From: Akkermansia muciniphila
GTDB taxonomy: Bacteria > Verrucomicrobiota > Verrucomicrobiia > Limisphaerales > F1-80-MAGS106
Direction: 5' to 3'
DNA: 32,461 bases
Assembly (NCBI GenBank): GCA_945865375.1
Contig: CAMBEJ010000057.1
Span: forward strand, 1 to 32,461
Shown here: positions 1-7,923 of the stretch, piece after piece
How positions within the stretch are numbered: position 1 is the first letter of the stretch
Layout: the number at the start of each line of letters is the position of its first letter
The notes under the pieces: model-generated
What the model saw: only the letters and a program-made list of their open reading frames with translations
Told to the model about the DNA's origin: nothing
Databases searched by the model: none
Translations under genes and position numbers: made by a program

Positions 1-50
1 CCGGGAGGTGTCGTTCGGAGGACAATACCTACCGCAGAATGGGAAGAGTT

Positions 51-134
51 AACCACGGATAACACGGATAGCACGGATAAAGTACCCCTCTCAGCTCCCT
101 TTCCTCATCCGTGTTATCCGTGTCATCCGTGGTG
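51..134. repeat. Inverted pair of ACGGATAAC-type repeats
   Basis: The left arm (52-78) is built of tandem ACGGATA units. The right arm (107-133) is its reverse complement with only two mismatches over 27 bases, separated by about 28 bases. Arms of this kind are, from general knowledge, scattered in Verrucomicrobiota and Planctomycetes genomes, often around small four-helix-bundle or GxxExxY genes. Here the loop is too short to hold a gene, so this is an empty or solo copy. It could fold as a long hairpin in RNA. Confidence 0.8.
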
Positions 135-155
135 TCACTTCAGCGTGGTGAAGCG

Positions 156-168
156 GCGGGATACCCGC
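156..168. repeat. Short hairpin GCGGG-ATA-CCCGC
   Basis: A perfect 5-bp stem with a 3-base loop. The same stem with loop ACG occurs at 16627-16639. It may belong to a small interspersed palindrome family, but a 5-bp GC stem can also arise by chance. Confidence 0.4.
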
Positions 169-334
169 GTCAGGGGAGGCGACCTCGGATAACGTGAGTT
201 GCACCCTCATGCGTGTAGGAAACAACAAACTAATAGGAATTTGCTTTTGCAGGTGTTAAAAGGGTAGGTGATTCCACGATTTCAGGTCAAGGAAATCCAT
301 TTAAATCCCGTTCCTGAGCAAGGATGTGGATTTC

Positions 335-775
335 ATGGGGTTGACGGAACTGGAAGCGTCTGAACTGTTTAACGCGCCTTTCAAGCCGGATGCGCACACC
401 ATTTCTTTTCATGGGCTCAAAGTGGATTTTCTGGAGGAAGGGTTTCGGCTGACGCTCGACCTCGTTCAGGCAAACAGCCGCGAAGTCCGCACCAGCGATT
501 TTTCTTTTTCGGTCGTGGGCCCGGCTATCCTCTATTCAGACAAATGCGCATTGATCGCCAACAAAGCGCGCCCCCAGGACCCTTTGCACCACAAATTGCT
601 CGCGGAGTTTTTGAAGTGTGAGCTGTGTACCGACCTCGAAAAACCCGGTGCGTTGATGGCCCGCTACGAACGGTTGAAGCGCCGACTGATTTTAACCATC
701 GCCGCGTCCATGACCCCAGAACTTCGCCCCTTGAAACGTTGGGCCAAGCATCATCTTCCCGGCTACACGGAATAA
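335..775 (+). CDS. Small hypothetical protein, 146 aa
   Basis: Family not recognised. The protein is soluble-looking, with no signal peptide or membrane segment; the N-terminal two thirds look like mixed strand and helix and the C-terminal 45 residues are basic and helical (ERLKRRLIL, RPLKRWAKHHLPGY). ATG at 335 is chosen because AAGGA at 320-324 lies about 10 bases upstream; a GTG at 326 in the same frame is too close to that site. Some PilZ-type cytoplasmic proteins have a similar size and basic tail, but no RxxxR or D/NxSxxG signature is evident, so no function is assigned. The gene stands alone, followed by decayed DNA. Confidence 0.6.
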   Translation: MGLTELEASELFNAPFKPDAHTISFHGLKVDFLEEGFRLTLDLVQANSREVRTSDFSFSVVGPAILYSDKCALIANKARPQDPLHHKLLAEFLKCELCTDLEKPGALMARYERLKRRLILTIAASMTPELRPLKRWAKHHLPGYTE

Positions 776-854
776 TTTTCAAACCGTGATCCTGAGCGCC
801 CTCCAGCGCCATGGCACGGCGTTCGAAGCAACTCCAGGCCAGTGGCTCTCCTGG

Positions 855-1002
855 AATTCTTGATCTCAGAGATCTTTGTTTCGAGGTCTTTGAAGGCGGA
901 TTGAACCTTCTGGATCTGCTCCTTGGTGGTGCCTTCCTTGAATTTGAACGCGACAACATGCCTAAGGCGCGGCTTCTTACTGACTGACTGATAGAACTTT
1001 GC
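855..1002 (-). pseudogene. Remnant of a Dabb (stress-responsive A/B barrel) domain protein
   Basis: Reading the minus strand from 1002 gives AKFYQSVSKKPRLR followed by HVVAFKFKEGTTKEQIQKV and then QSAFKDLETKISEIKN. This matches the N-terminal half of Dabb-domain proteins, which typically read RHVVxFKFKxGTxxEQI and then xxAFxxLxxKIPEI. The expected continuation (FEWGxNxSPE) is absent: after about 855 the frame runs into unrelated sequence. No start codon precedes the fragment in a sensible position. It is therefore a truncated relic, recognised only by hand comparison with the family pattern. Confidence 0.6.
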
Positions 1003-1174
1003 TTTTGAAGGTCTTATCGCCGACCACGTTTCCTGGGGCTGGTTTGATTACCGCCGAAAAAGTGAAGCCCTCGAAGAAGGCTATCAATCCCCACATGTGA
1101 ACTGGGGCATCTCATCGACTCGCAAGCGCGCTTTCTTTGACTACCTCTCCGAGATCACTGGCTCTAAACCCTGA
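995..1174 (+). pseudogene. C-terminal fragment of an unidentified protein
   Basis: An open frame begins just after a stop at 992-994 and ends with TGA at 1172-1174. It reads NFAFEGLIADHVSWGWFDYR, then RKSEALEEGYQSPHVNWG, then ISSTRKRAFFDYLSEITGSKP. The aromatic-rich composition and good codon use suggest the real C-terminus of a larger protein, possibly an extracellular glycan-active one, but I cannot name the family. There is no ATG, GTG or TTG start of useful position, so it is a 5'-truncated relic. It abuts the Dabb relic on the other strand, marking an old breakpoint near 1000. Confidence 0.5.
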
Positions 1175-1192
1175 AGTTCTTCACCACAGATG

Positions 1193-1244
1193 TGTCCTGT
1201 CTTAGCGGATGGATAGTTGATAATCCATCCTTTACAGAAGGACA
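1193..1244. promoter_or_regulatory. Imperfect inverted repeat before the DUF4143 ATPase gene
   Basis: TGTCCTGT and GGATGGATA on the left mirror AATCCATCC and AGAAGGACA on the right around a short centre near 1218. It lies 36 bases upstream of the ATPase start. It could be an operator, a transcript hairpin or the end of a small mobile repeat. No test beyond the visible symmetry is possible here. Confidence 0.4.
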
Positions 1245-1279
1245 CATTGAAACCATGGTTGTGACCTGTCCAGAATCCC

Positions 1280-2605
1280 ATGAGAGACGTCATACGTCAA
1301 AAACTCGCCGACGCTGTGCGTTCGGAGCTACCCGCCATCACGAGGCGTGATGTGCGGCTTCCTGCCGTTCCGGGAAAAGTCCATGCCGTGATCGGAATGC
1401 GCCGTGCAGGCAAGACTTGTTTTCTGCATCAACTCCAGCGAGATCGCGTGGAGAAGGGTGCGGCACGCGAAACACAGGTGTACTTCAACTTCGATGACGA
1501 ACGGGTCGCCGGCATGGAGGCCGCGCAGCTTCACTGGGTTCTGGAGGAATATTTTCTGAGTTTTCCGCAGCATCGCGATCAACGAAAAGTGGGGCTCTAC
1601 CTGGATGAAATTCAAGTCGTGCGCGGCTGGGAAGGTTTCGTGCGCCGCGTCATGGACACAGAGAATATAGATCTCTTTGTCAGCGGTTCATCGGCGAAAC
1701 TGCTCAGTCGCGAGATCGCCACGGCTCTGCGTGGTCGTGCGATGGAAACGCTGGTGCATCCCTTCAGCTTCCGTGAGTTTCTGCGCCATCAGGGTGCCGA
1801 ACCCGAGGGTGATCCGACCTTTCTGCCCAAAGCTAAGCGCTCCGCCGTGGAGAAGCTTTTTGGTGATTTCCTCATGCATGGCGGTTTCCCCGAGTCCCAA
1901 GGACTGGCTGCCGAGGACCGCATCCCTTTGCTGCAAGGCTATGTGGACACTGTGATCCTGCGCGATGTGATCGAGCGTCATGGAGTGACCAATGTCATCG
2001 CGTTGCGTCATCTCACGCGCCAGTTGCTCGGGGCGGCAGCAGGACTGTTCAGTGTACACCGGTTTTTCAATGATCAGAAGTCGCAAGGCGTGTCGGTATC
2101 AAAGGACGCACTGCACGCCATGCTCGGGCATCTGGAGGACGCTTTCCTCATCCGCCTCGTGCCGCTGCACACCAGCAGCGAACGTCAGCGCCAGTCAAAC
2201 CCGCGCAAAGCCTACCCGGTGGACCCAGGGCTTATCACCGCCTTCGACCGCAGCGGCAAACCGAACACCGGTCACGCGCTCGAAACCGCAGTGCTCGTCG
2301 AGCTAGAACGCCGCAAATCCGAACGCGCCTATGTGCGGACGGCCAGCGGAGCGGAAGTGGATTTCCTCGCCACGCCGATCACGGGCAGGCCCGTGCTCGT
2401 TCAAGTCTGTGCCGACATGAGTGATGCCACGACTCGCCAGCGTGAGTTCCGTGCTCTCACCGAAGCCATGAGCGAGCACAAGCGGCTCAGCGCCCTTGTC
2501 CTCACAGCCACCTCCACCGGCATCAGTCTCGCGCAGGCCGAGGCACCGAAAGGCATCACCGTCCGGCCCGCGTGGGAGTGGCTGCTGGAAGGAGTGCCGT
2601 CATAG
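1280..2605 (+). CDS. AAA-family ATPase with C-terminal DUF4143 domain
   Basis: The 441-residue protein has a Walker A motif GMRRAGKT (39-46), a Walker B motif LYLDEIQ (106-112) and a sensor segment FVSGSSAKLLS (133-143), followed by the conserved HPFSFREFL (about 159-167). The C-terminal part carries the DUF4143 pattern YPVDPGLITAF, GHALETAVLVELERR and EVDFLA, which resembles a PD-(D/E)xK fold. Family members are common single-gene accessory ATPases in bacteria and archaea; their substrate is unknown. Length is typical. ATG at 1280 has no strong ribosome site. The gene stands alone, upstream of and convergent with hsdR, with an inverted repeat before it. Placement beside restriction genes makes a mobile or defence-linked role possible, but that is inference. 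Confidence 0.9.
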   Translation: MRDVIRQKLADAVRSELPAITRRDVRLPAVPGKVHAVIGMRRAGKTCFLHQLQRDRVEKGAARETQVYFNFDDERVAGMEAAQLHWVLEEYFLSFPQHRDQRKVGLYLDEIQVVRGWEGFVRRVMDTENIDLFVSGSSAKLLSREIATALRGRAMETLVHPFSFREFLRHQGAEPEGDPTFLPKAKRSAVEKLFGDFLMHGGFPESQGLAAEDRIPLLQGYVDTVILRDVIERHGVTNVIALRHLTRQLLGAAAGLFSVHRFFNDQKSQGVSVSKDALHAMLGHLEDAFLIRLVPLHTSSERQRQSNPRKAYPVDPGLITAFDRSGKPNTGHALETAVLVELERRKSERAYVRTASGAEVDFLATPITGRPVLVQVCADMSDATTRQREFRALTEAMSEHKRLSALVLTATSTGISLAQAEAPKGITVRPAWEWLLEGVPS

Positions 2606-2630
2606 CCTCTGTATGAAACGCTCCCTTGGT

Positions 2631-2645
2631 CGGAGCGCGGCTCCG
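2631..2645. terminator. Hairpin between convergent ATPase and hsdR genes
   Basis: CGGAGC-GCG-GCTCCG forms a perfect 6-bp stem 26 bases after the ATPase stop codon. It has no T-run, so it is only a possible terminator or another small palindromic repeat. Confidence 0.35.
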
Positions 2646-2760
2646 TTATCTGATCCTGGCCGGTTCGGAGGCTTTGGTTTTTCCATTCTGCATTCTCAAA
2701 TCCCCATTCCCCACCACGTCCGGCCTGCGGTCACATTAGCTCGCTTGTGCGGTGGGGTGG

Positions 2761-5700
2761 TCAACCCGTCATTGGCCATTCGGCGTAGAGGGCCTCGGCT
2801 TGCTCCATGACACGGGCGAGTATGAAATCGGATTGGTCGGCCTTGATGCCCTTTCTGGGAAGCACCATGCGGACAGCAACCTTCACACCGGCCTTCACGT
2901 TGTCCCGGTGCGGCTTCGTCCAATCTACCTTCAGGTTCCGGCGCACGGCCTCCACAATCTCACGCACAAGACCGCACAGGAACGGTTGATCGTATGCGCT
3001 TTCATCGAGACCGCTGATGGCATCGTAGAACGCCAACTCTTCATCCGTCAGCCCCGTGGTCTTTTGGCGCTGATCCTCGGACTGCATCTCCTCGCGGATC
3101 CGGATCATCGCCTGGACGACCTCTGCGGCGGTGATGGCGTTGTTGTGGTAACGCTGGAGGGTGTCTTCCAGCATTTCCTTAAAAGATCTGTATTTCTTCA
3201 GGTTCTTGCGTTGCCGCAGTTGAATCTCGTCGTCGAGCAACTTCTTCAGCAGCTTCAGCCGCAGGTTCTCTTGTCCTTTGAACTTGAACTCCTCCAGAAA
3301 CTTTTCGTCCAGCACCGAGATGTCCGGTTTCTTCAGCCCTGCCGCTTTGAAAATATCTACAACGCCAGCCCTGGTGATGCTCCGGTCAACCAGATCACGC
3401 ACGGCTCTGTCCCGATCCTCGCCTGGCTTCGGGCCTGGCAGCGTCCGGCGCAACTGCGTCCGGATGATCTGGAAGAACGCAACCTCGTCGGCGTGCTCCC
3501 GGCAATCCGGCAGGTGATGAACCAGGCTGTAAGCAGATGACACCCGTTTCTCCGCCGCCAGGAACCCATCCCGTTTCTCCTCAGTCTCGGTGAAGAAACC
3601 AAATAACTGGGCGCACAGGTCTTCAAGCTGGATACCCGACAGATGCCGCCAATTGGCGGCCTTCATGCCCTTCGGCAACAGTGCCCGTGTTTCCTCCAAC
3701 GCCTCCAGGAACTGGCCCTTGGCCACTTCGTCCAAATCTTCGCTCGGATTACCGAAGCCGCCCGTGGTGTATTTCCTGGCCGCTTCTTTCAGCAGATGAC
3801 CGATGCCGATGAAGTCCACAACCAGCCCGCCAGGCTTGTCCCTGAACACACGATTCACTCGTGCGATGGCTTGCATGAGGCTGTGCCCACGCATCGGTTT
3901 GTCCACATAAATGCTGTGCAAACACGGGATGTCTGTGCCGGTGAGCCACATGTCCCGGACGATCACGAGCTTCAACGGATCGTTCGTGTCCTTCATGCGG
4001 GCCTTGAACTGCTCCCGCCGTTCCTTCGTGGTGATGTGACCCTGCTCATTCCAGGATTTCGGGTCTTTCGTCAGATCGCCGGTCATGACGACTTTGATCT
4101 GGCCTTTGTCGGTCGCCAGATCGTGCCACTGTGGCCGGAGTTTGATAATCTGGTCGTAGAGGGCCACACATATCCGGCGACTCATGCAAACGATCATGCC
4201 CTTCCCGAACAAACCCTGTGTGCGTTCCTCAAAATGCGTTACGATGTCCTTGGCGATGTCAGCCAATCGTTCCTTCGTGCCCGCCGCCGCCTCGATGGCA
4301 GCCCACTTCGCCTTGAGTCGCTCGGCTTCCTCCTCGGTCTCGCTGATCTCGACCAGTTCTTCGTCTACAGTTTCGTTGATCAGGTGGAGTTTCACCAACC
4401 TGGCCTCGTAATAGATCGGGACAATTGCCCCGTCGGCCTGCGCCTGGGGAATGTCGTAGCTGTGGATGATGTTACCGAACACGGCCTGCGTGTCACGGTC
4501 GGCCATGTCAACTGGCGTGCCTGTGAAACCGATGAACGACGCGTTCGGCAACGCCTTGCGCAGATGGTAGGCGAAGCCGTCCATCAAACCATATTGCGTC
4601 CGGTGGGCTTCGTCGGCGATGACGATGATGTTTCGCCGCTCGGACAACACCGGATGTTTCACTTCGTTCTCACGCAGTCGGAACTTCTCGATGGTGGTGA
4701 AGATGACCTCGCCGCCCTGGGTCTGGAGCAACTGCCGGAGTTTCTCGACGCTCTCGGCGTGTTTCACTTCCCCCACGAGCGACCGTGCCGCCACGAAGCT
4801 GTCGTGCAACTGTTCGTCCAGGTCATTTCGATCCACCTGGACGATGAAGGAGGGATTGTCCAACAACCGCCGCAGGATGCCGACGAAGAACACCATCTCA
4901 AGGGATTTCCCCGATCCCTGCGTATGCCAGATCACTCCGATCCGTCGGTCGCCGTCCGGCTGCGTGGCCCGCAGCGCCTCCTCGACGGCGAAACGCACGC
5001 CGAAGAACTGGTTGTATTTCGCACCCTTCTTCGTGATCTGCTCGTTGACGGTCTCAAACACAATGAAGTGCCTGATATAATCTAGCAGCCTGTCTTTCGG
5101 GAACAGCCCTTCAATGAGCGTCTTCATCGTTCCGGTTTTGGTCGGCTCGATGGTCCGGCCATCGATAGACTTCCACGGGGCGAACCACTCCATCGCCGCC
5201 GAGTGCATCCCGTGCAACGTCTTCACGCCGTCCGACACGACGCAAAATGCGTTGAACTCGAACAACTGCGGGATGTCCACGGTGTAATGTTGAATCTGGT
5301 TGTGCGCCCCGACGTGATCGGCGTAATCGTCGAATGGGCTTTTCAACTCGAACACCACGAGCGGCAGGCCGTTGACGTAAATAATGAGATCGGGACGACG
5401 GTCGTTCTTGCCCCGGATCGGTAACTGGCTGACCACCCGAAAATCGTTCTTCGTCGGCTCGTCCCAGTTGAGCAGATAAACGTGCTCGAACCGTTCCTGG
5501 CCGTGCTCGTCCTTGAACTTGATCTCCAGCCCCCGTGTTAGCAGTCGGTGAAAGGTTCTATTTCGCTGGAGCAATGTGACGCCTTCGGGATTCGCGGCGA
5601 TGCGGATGACCGTGTGTATGGCGTCCGTCGGCAGCTTGGGGTACCGGGCACGCAGATGCCGCTCCAGAGCGTCGATCTGGACAACCGTTTCAAGTTGGGA

Positions 5701-5808
5701 CTCCTCACGCTCCCTCAACTCCGGCCCGAAGTCGTGCTCATATTGCAGACGACGCAGCCGCTCGATGACGGCCTGCTCGAAGTCCTGTTCGTGAGGTTTG
5801 GCAGCCAC
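2761..5808 (-). CDS. hsdR: Type I restriction endonuclease subunit R (HsdR)
   Basis: The 1015-residue protein is the full length expected of HsdR, the ATP-driven DNA translocase and cleavage subunit of type I restriction enzymes. The N-terminal PD-(D/E)xK nuclease motif is intact: RPD (138-140) and FELK (153-156). The helicase motor shows HTQGSGKS (295-302), DEAH (399-402), FTGTP (428-432) and QAIARVNR (646-653). The C-terminal 350 residues are helical and would contact the methylase. The start is GTG at 5808; no other start fits between it and an in-frame stop near 5855, and no clear ribosome site is visible. Its partner hsdM (about 4.5 kb upstream on the same strand) is broken and no hsdS is seen, so the protein may have no complex to join here. 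The intact motor and nuclease motifs argue for recent or continuing selection. Confidence 0.96.
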   Translation of the reverse strand: MAAKPHEQDFEQAVIERLRRLQYEHDFGPELREREESQLETVVQIDALERHLRARYPKLPTDAIHTVIRIAANPEGVTLLQRNRTFHRLLTRGLEIKFKDEHGQERFEHVYLLNWDEPTKNDFRVVSQLPIRGKNDRRPDLIIYVNGLPLVVFELKSPFDDYADHVGAHNQIQHYTVDIPQLFEFNAFCVVSDGVKTLHGMHSAAMEWFAPWKSIDGRTIEPTKTGTMKTLIEGLFPKDRLLDYIRHFIVFETVNEQITKKGAKYNQFFGVRFAVEEALRATQPDGDRRIGVIWHTQGSGKSLEMVFFVGILRRLLDNPSFIVQVDRNDLDEQLHDSFVAARSLVGEVKHAESVEKLRQLLQTQGGEVIFTTIEKFRLRENEVKHPVLSERRNIIVIADEAHRTQYGLMDGFAYHLRKALPNASFIGFTGTPVDMADRDTQAVFGNIIHSYDIPQAQADGAIVPIYYEARLVKLHLINETVDEELVEISETEEEAERLKAKWAAIEAAAGTKERLADIAKDIVTHFEERTQGLFGKGMIVCMSRRICVALYDQIIKLRPQWHDLATDKGQIKVVMTGDLTKDPKSWNEQGHITTKERREQFKARMKDTNDPLKLVIVRDMWLTGTDIPCLHSIYVDKPMRGHSLMQAIARVNRVFRDKPGGLVVDFIGIGHLLKEAARKYTTGGFGNPSEDLDEVAKGQFLEALEETRALLPKGMKAANWRHLSGIQLEDLCAQLFGFFTETEEKRDGFLAAEKRVSSAYSLVHHLPDCREHADEVAFFQIIRTQLRRTLPGPKPGEDRDRAVRDLVDRSITRAGVVDIFKAAGLKKPDISVLDEKFLEEFKFKGQENLRLKLLKKLLDDEIQLRQRKNLKKYRSFKEMLEDTLQRYHNNAITAAEVVQAMIRIREEMQSEDQRQKTTGLTDEELAFYDAISGLDESAYDQPFLCGLVREIVEAVRRNLKVDWTKPHRDNVKAGVKVAVRMVLPRKGIKADQSDFILARVMEQAEALYAEWPMTG

Positions 5809-5885
5809 GTTGAGTGATTCAGATGCTGACTCTTTGGGTGTGGCTGGCAGATTTTAGCCTGTGTGCCCAAGCCGGAGATAGCCCA

Positions 5886-6773
5886 TTACTCGTGCTTCCC
5901 ATCATCGTGAACGGGATGAGCGGCCAGTTGTGTGAACTCAGCCAGTGCCTTGTTCTCATCACGGAGGTTGATGACCTTTGTGACGGAACCGAGCACACGC
6001 AACGCCTGACTGATCGAGGCTTCCGCCAGTTGATCGTCGCTCAGGTAAACCAGCGCCGCTGTCTGCGCTGCGCTGACAATGTTTGCCTGCTGAACTTTCT
6101 CAAACGACCAGGCGGTGTCGTGAACGCTCTTGCGCAAATCGGCCTTCCGTTTCGGCATCGGGAACCTTTGAAACAGGCGCTCTGGTTTGCCGTTCGCCAG
6201 GGCGTCACTGAACACGTATTCCTCCTCGAAACCATCCAGCGGGCACTTCACCGGATAGCGGCTGCGAAAGTACGGGTGCTTGTCCAGCTTCGACTGCTTC
6301 AATAAATCGTCGCAAACATCCTCGAGCGTCAGGTCTCGTGTCTCGTCCGGCAGGCCAGCCTCGACGAGCCGGTCAAACAACTGGTTGGCCACGTTGGACA
6401 ACTCGTCAGCGGGGATGTCGTCCAGCAACACACCACCGTCGGACAACAGGAAATTGCCCTTGCCAGATCCCTTGAACGCCTCGACGAACTCCGGCGCGCT
6501 CCGGTTCACCTTCGGCCCACCGTAGGGAGGCGTGAACTCGGCCTGTTCCAGCGACGAACGCCAGTATCCTATCCATTGCTTGTAGGCACCCAGACTTGTG
6601 ACAAACCCTGGCACGGACCGTCCGTCCACGTCGCCAGGCTGGTCCGGCTTCTCGGCCACGAACCGTGCCTCGACGCCATCCGGCGACCACACGATAACGC
6701 CTACGTTTCGTGGCTCGAACCGGTCGAGGTCGGGAATGTATTTCGCCAACAGGTAAAGAGGGGTTGTATTCAT
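5886..6773 (-). CDS. DUF3037-family protein, partner of the HipA-like gene
   Basis: The N-terminus (LLAKYIPDLDRFEPRNVGVIVWSPDG split as LLAKYIPDLDRFEP and NVGVIVWSPDG, residues about 7-32) is the signature of DUF3037 proteins: a Y-PD-x-R-E-x-NVGV pattern. The remaining part, to residue 295, is longer than the minimal family and has no recognised domain. ATG at 6773 is chosen because the DUF3037 homology starts at once; the open frame extends upstream to 6848 but overlaps the HipA-like gene. Only one base separates its start from the stop of that gene, so the two are probably co-translated. From family knowledge, HipA-like and DUF3037 genes are recurrent neighbours with no assigned function. 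Location between hsdR and a restriction-modification pair suggests a defence or toxin-antitoxin type role, which is inference. Confidence 0.8.
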   Translation of the reverse strand: MNTTPLYLLAKYIPDLDRFEPRNVGVIVWSPDGVEARFVAEKPDQPGDVDGRSVPGFVTSLGAYKQWIGYWRSSLEQAEFTPPYGGPKVNRSAPEFVEAFKGSGKGNFLLSDGGVLLDDIPADELSNVANQLFDRLVEAGLPDETRDLTLEDVCDDLLKQSKLDKHPYFRSRYPVKCPLDGFEEEYVFSDALANGKPERLFQRFPMPKRKADLRKSVHDTAWSFEKVQQANIVSAAQTAALVYLSDDQLAEASISQALRVLGSVTKVINLRDENKALAEFTQLAAHPVHDDGKHE

Positions 6774-6774
6774 A

Positions 6775-7254
6775 TCAATGACCACTGTTGAGTACCCGAG
6801 CAGCACCCTGTCCTGCAATATAACCGAACAAGGCATGACTGTGATCAAAAATGTTCATCTGCGGGCCATTCACAGCCAGGAAGTCCACGGAGAAATTACC
6901 CGGGTGACGGTCGCAATTGCCGATCAGGATGTCAAACAGGAGCAAGCCCGCCGATAGGTCGGGCAACTCCGCCACGCAGCGGGCGCATTCCACGGGCGGC
7001 AAGGCATTGCCCACGAGGTTGAAATCCAAGGAGGCAAACCAGTGCCGCTGGGGCATGGCCGCTGGCGGCTTCGGCACGTCCAGGATTCCAGCAGGCGGCA
7101 GCGGCAGCCGAAGGAAACGTCCGATCTCGGAGGCAATCAATTCGTTTGGGACGCAATACGGGGCATTGTTGCCGTTGCACTTGGCGACGGCACTGGTGGA
7201 CACATGCGAACTGCCCGCCACGCCAATCCCCAATTGGCGGTCGAACGCCAGCAC
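6775..7254 (-). CDS. HipA-like kinase-fold protein, short form
   Basis: The 159-residue protein contains a HipA-type catalytic loop, DILIGNCDRHPGNF (about residues 110-123), and a metal-binding segment IFDHSHALFG (about 135-144). The N-terminal part NELIASEIGRFLRLPLPP (about 37-54) matches the HipA-family helix that follows the ATP-binding lysine region. Most HipA-family kinases near DUF3037 are, as I recall, around 250 residues, so this copy lacks much of the usual C-terminal lobe; the end runs directly into the DUF3037 start, which looks like a natural junction. The start is a GTG at 7254 without a clear ribosome site, and no better start occurs before an in-frame stop near 7308. Whether it phosphorylates anything cannot be judged from sequence. 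Confidence 0.78.
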   Translation of the reverse strand: MLAFDRQLGIGVAGSSHVSTSAVAKCNGNNAPYCVPNELIASEIGRFLRLPLPPAGILDVPKPPAAMPQRHWFASLDFNLVGNALPPVECARCVAELPDLSAGLLLFDILIGNCDRHPGNFSVDFLAVNGPQMNIFDHSHALFGYIAGQGAARVLNSGH

Positions 7255-7413
7255 TCGATACAGTCCGTCGGGCCTACCTCGTGACTTTAGTAATTGTCTG
7301 TCGTGTCATTCAAACCGATTTGGTTGCTATTCGCCTCACTGCACGCCTGCGGTTTGCCTGAGTGGAAGACGTCAGTAGTGACACCTCCGACATAAGCGGA
7401 TACGGTCCCCGGT

Positions 7414-7923
7414 GTGGCCGACGTTTTCAGCAAAAAGAAGCGTTCGCAGGTAATGGCTTCGATTCGCTCGATGGGCAACAAAGACACGGAGCTGAAACTG
7501 GTTGCAATCATGCGCGCTCGAGGCGTTCGAGGCTGGCGGCGGAATCATCGGTTGCCCGGCAAGCCTGATTTTGTTTTCTGTCGCGAGCGGCTTGCGCTAT
7601 TTGTGGATGGTTGCTTTTGGCATGGCTGCAGGCACCACTGCCGAATGCCCGTCAGCAACAAAACCTACTGGAGCGCGAAGATCCAAAAGAACCGAATGCG
7701 CGACATGGTGGTCGCAGCCAAACTGCGGTCAGGGGGGTGGCGAGTGCTAAGGATATGGGAACACGAACTGAAGAATCCAGATTGTGTGGTCAAGCGCCTT
7801 CGCGTCGCGCTCGGTTATTCCTTCTCTGAGATCTCGGCTTCGAGCCCATGTTCGAGCTTGAGACCGGCTTTTGAAGTCTCGTCGAACCGCTCGCGCGCCA
7901 GCTTCTCAAGACGCCGCGCCTGA
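7414..7923 (+). CDS. vsr: Very short patch repair (Vsr) endonuclease
   Basis: Vsr nucleases nick DNA at T:G mismatches created by deamination of 5-methylcytosine, and usually travel with a C5-cytosine methyltransferase. The N-terminus MADVFSKKKRSQVMASIRS is typical; LPGKPDFVF places the catalytic aspartate at residue 52; FVDGCFWHGC (63-72) carries zinc and active-site residues; WEHEL (115-119) is the usual late motif. The start is GTG at 7414. The family normally ends near residue 140; the last 35 residues here (GYSFSEIS onward) are low-complexity and read antisense through the end of the GIY-YIG gene, a 109-bp tail-to-tail overlap. The gene is the only plus-strand member of the island and has its own upstream region, shared with the divergent HipA-like gene. 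Confidence 0.93.
   Translation: MADVFSKKKRSQVMASIRSMGNKDTELKLVAIMRARGVRGWRRNHRLPGKPDFVFCRERLALFVDGCFWHGCRHHCRMPVSNKTYWSAKIQKNRMRDMVVAAKLRSGGWRVLRIWEHELKNPDCVVKRLRVALGYSFSEISASSPCSSLRPAFEVSSNRSRASFSRRRA

Noticed and set aside
525..959. Minus-strand frame of 144 aa with arginine/serine-rich product
   Set aside because: It is antisense to the better-supported gene at 335-775, and the real Dabb similarity nearby is in another frame.
2631..2645. Strong rho-independent terminator after the ATPase gene
   Set aside because: The hairpin lacks a T-run; it is kept only as a low-confidence site.
3643..5085. Long plus-strand frame of 480 aa opposite hsdR
   Set aside because: It is an antisense shadow of hsdR; composition (many Leu, Val, His, no domain) is typical of the complement of a coding frame.
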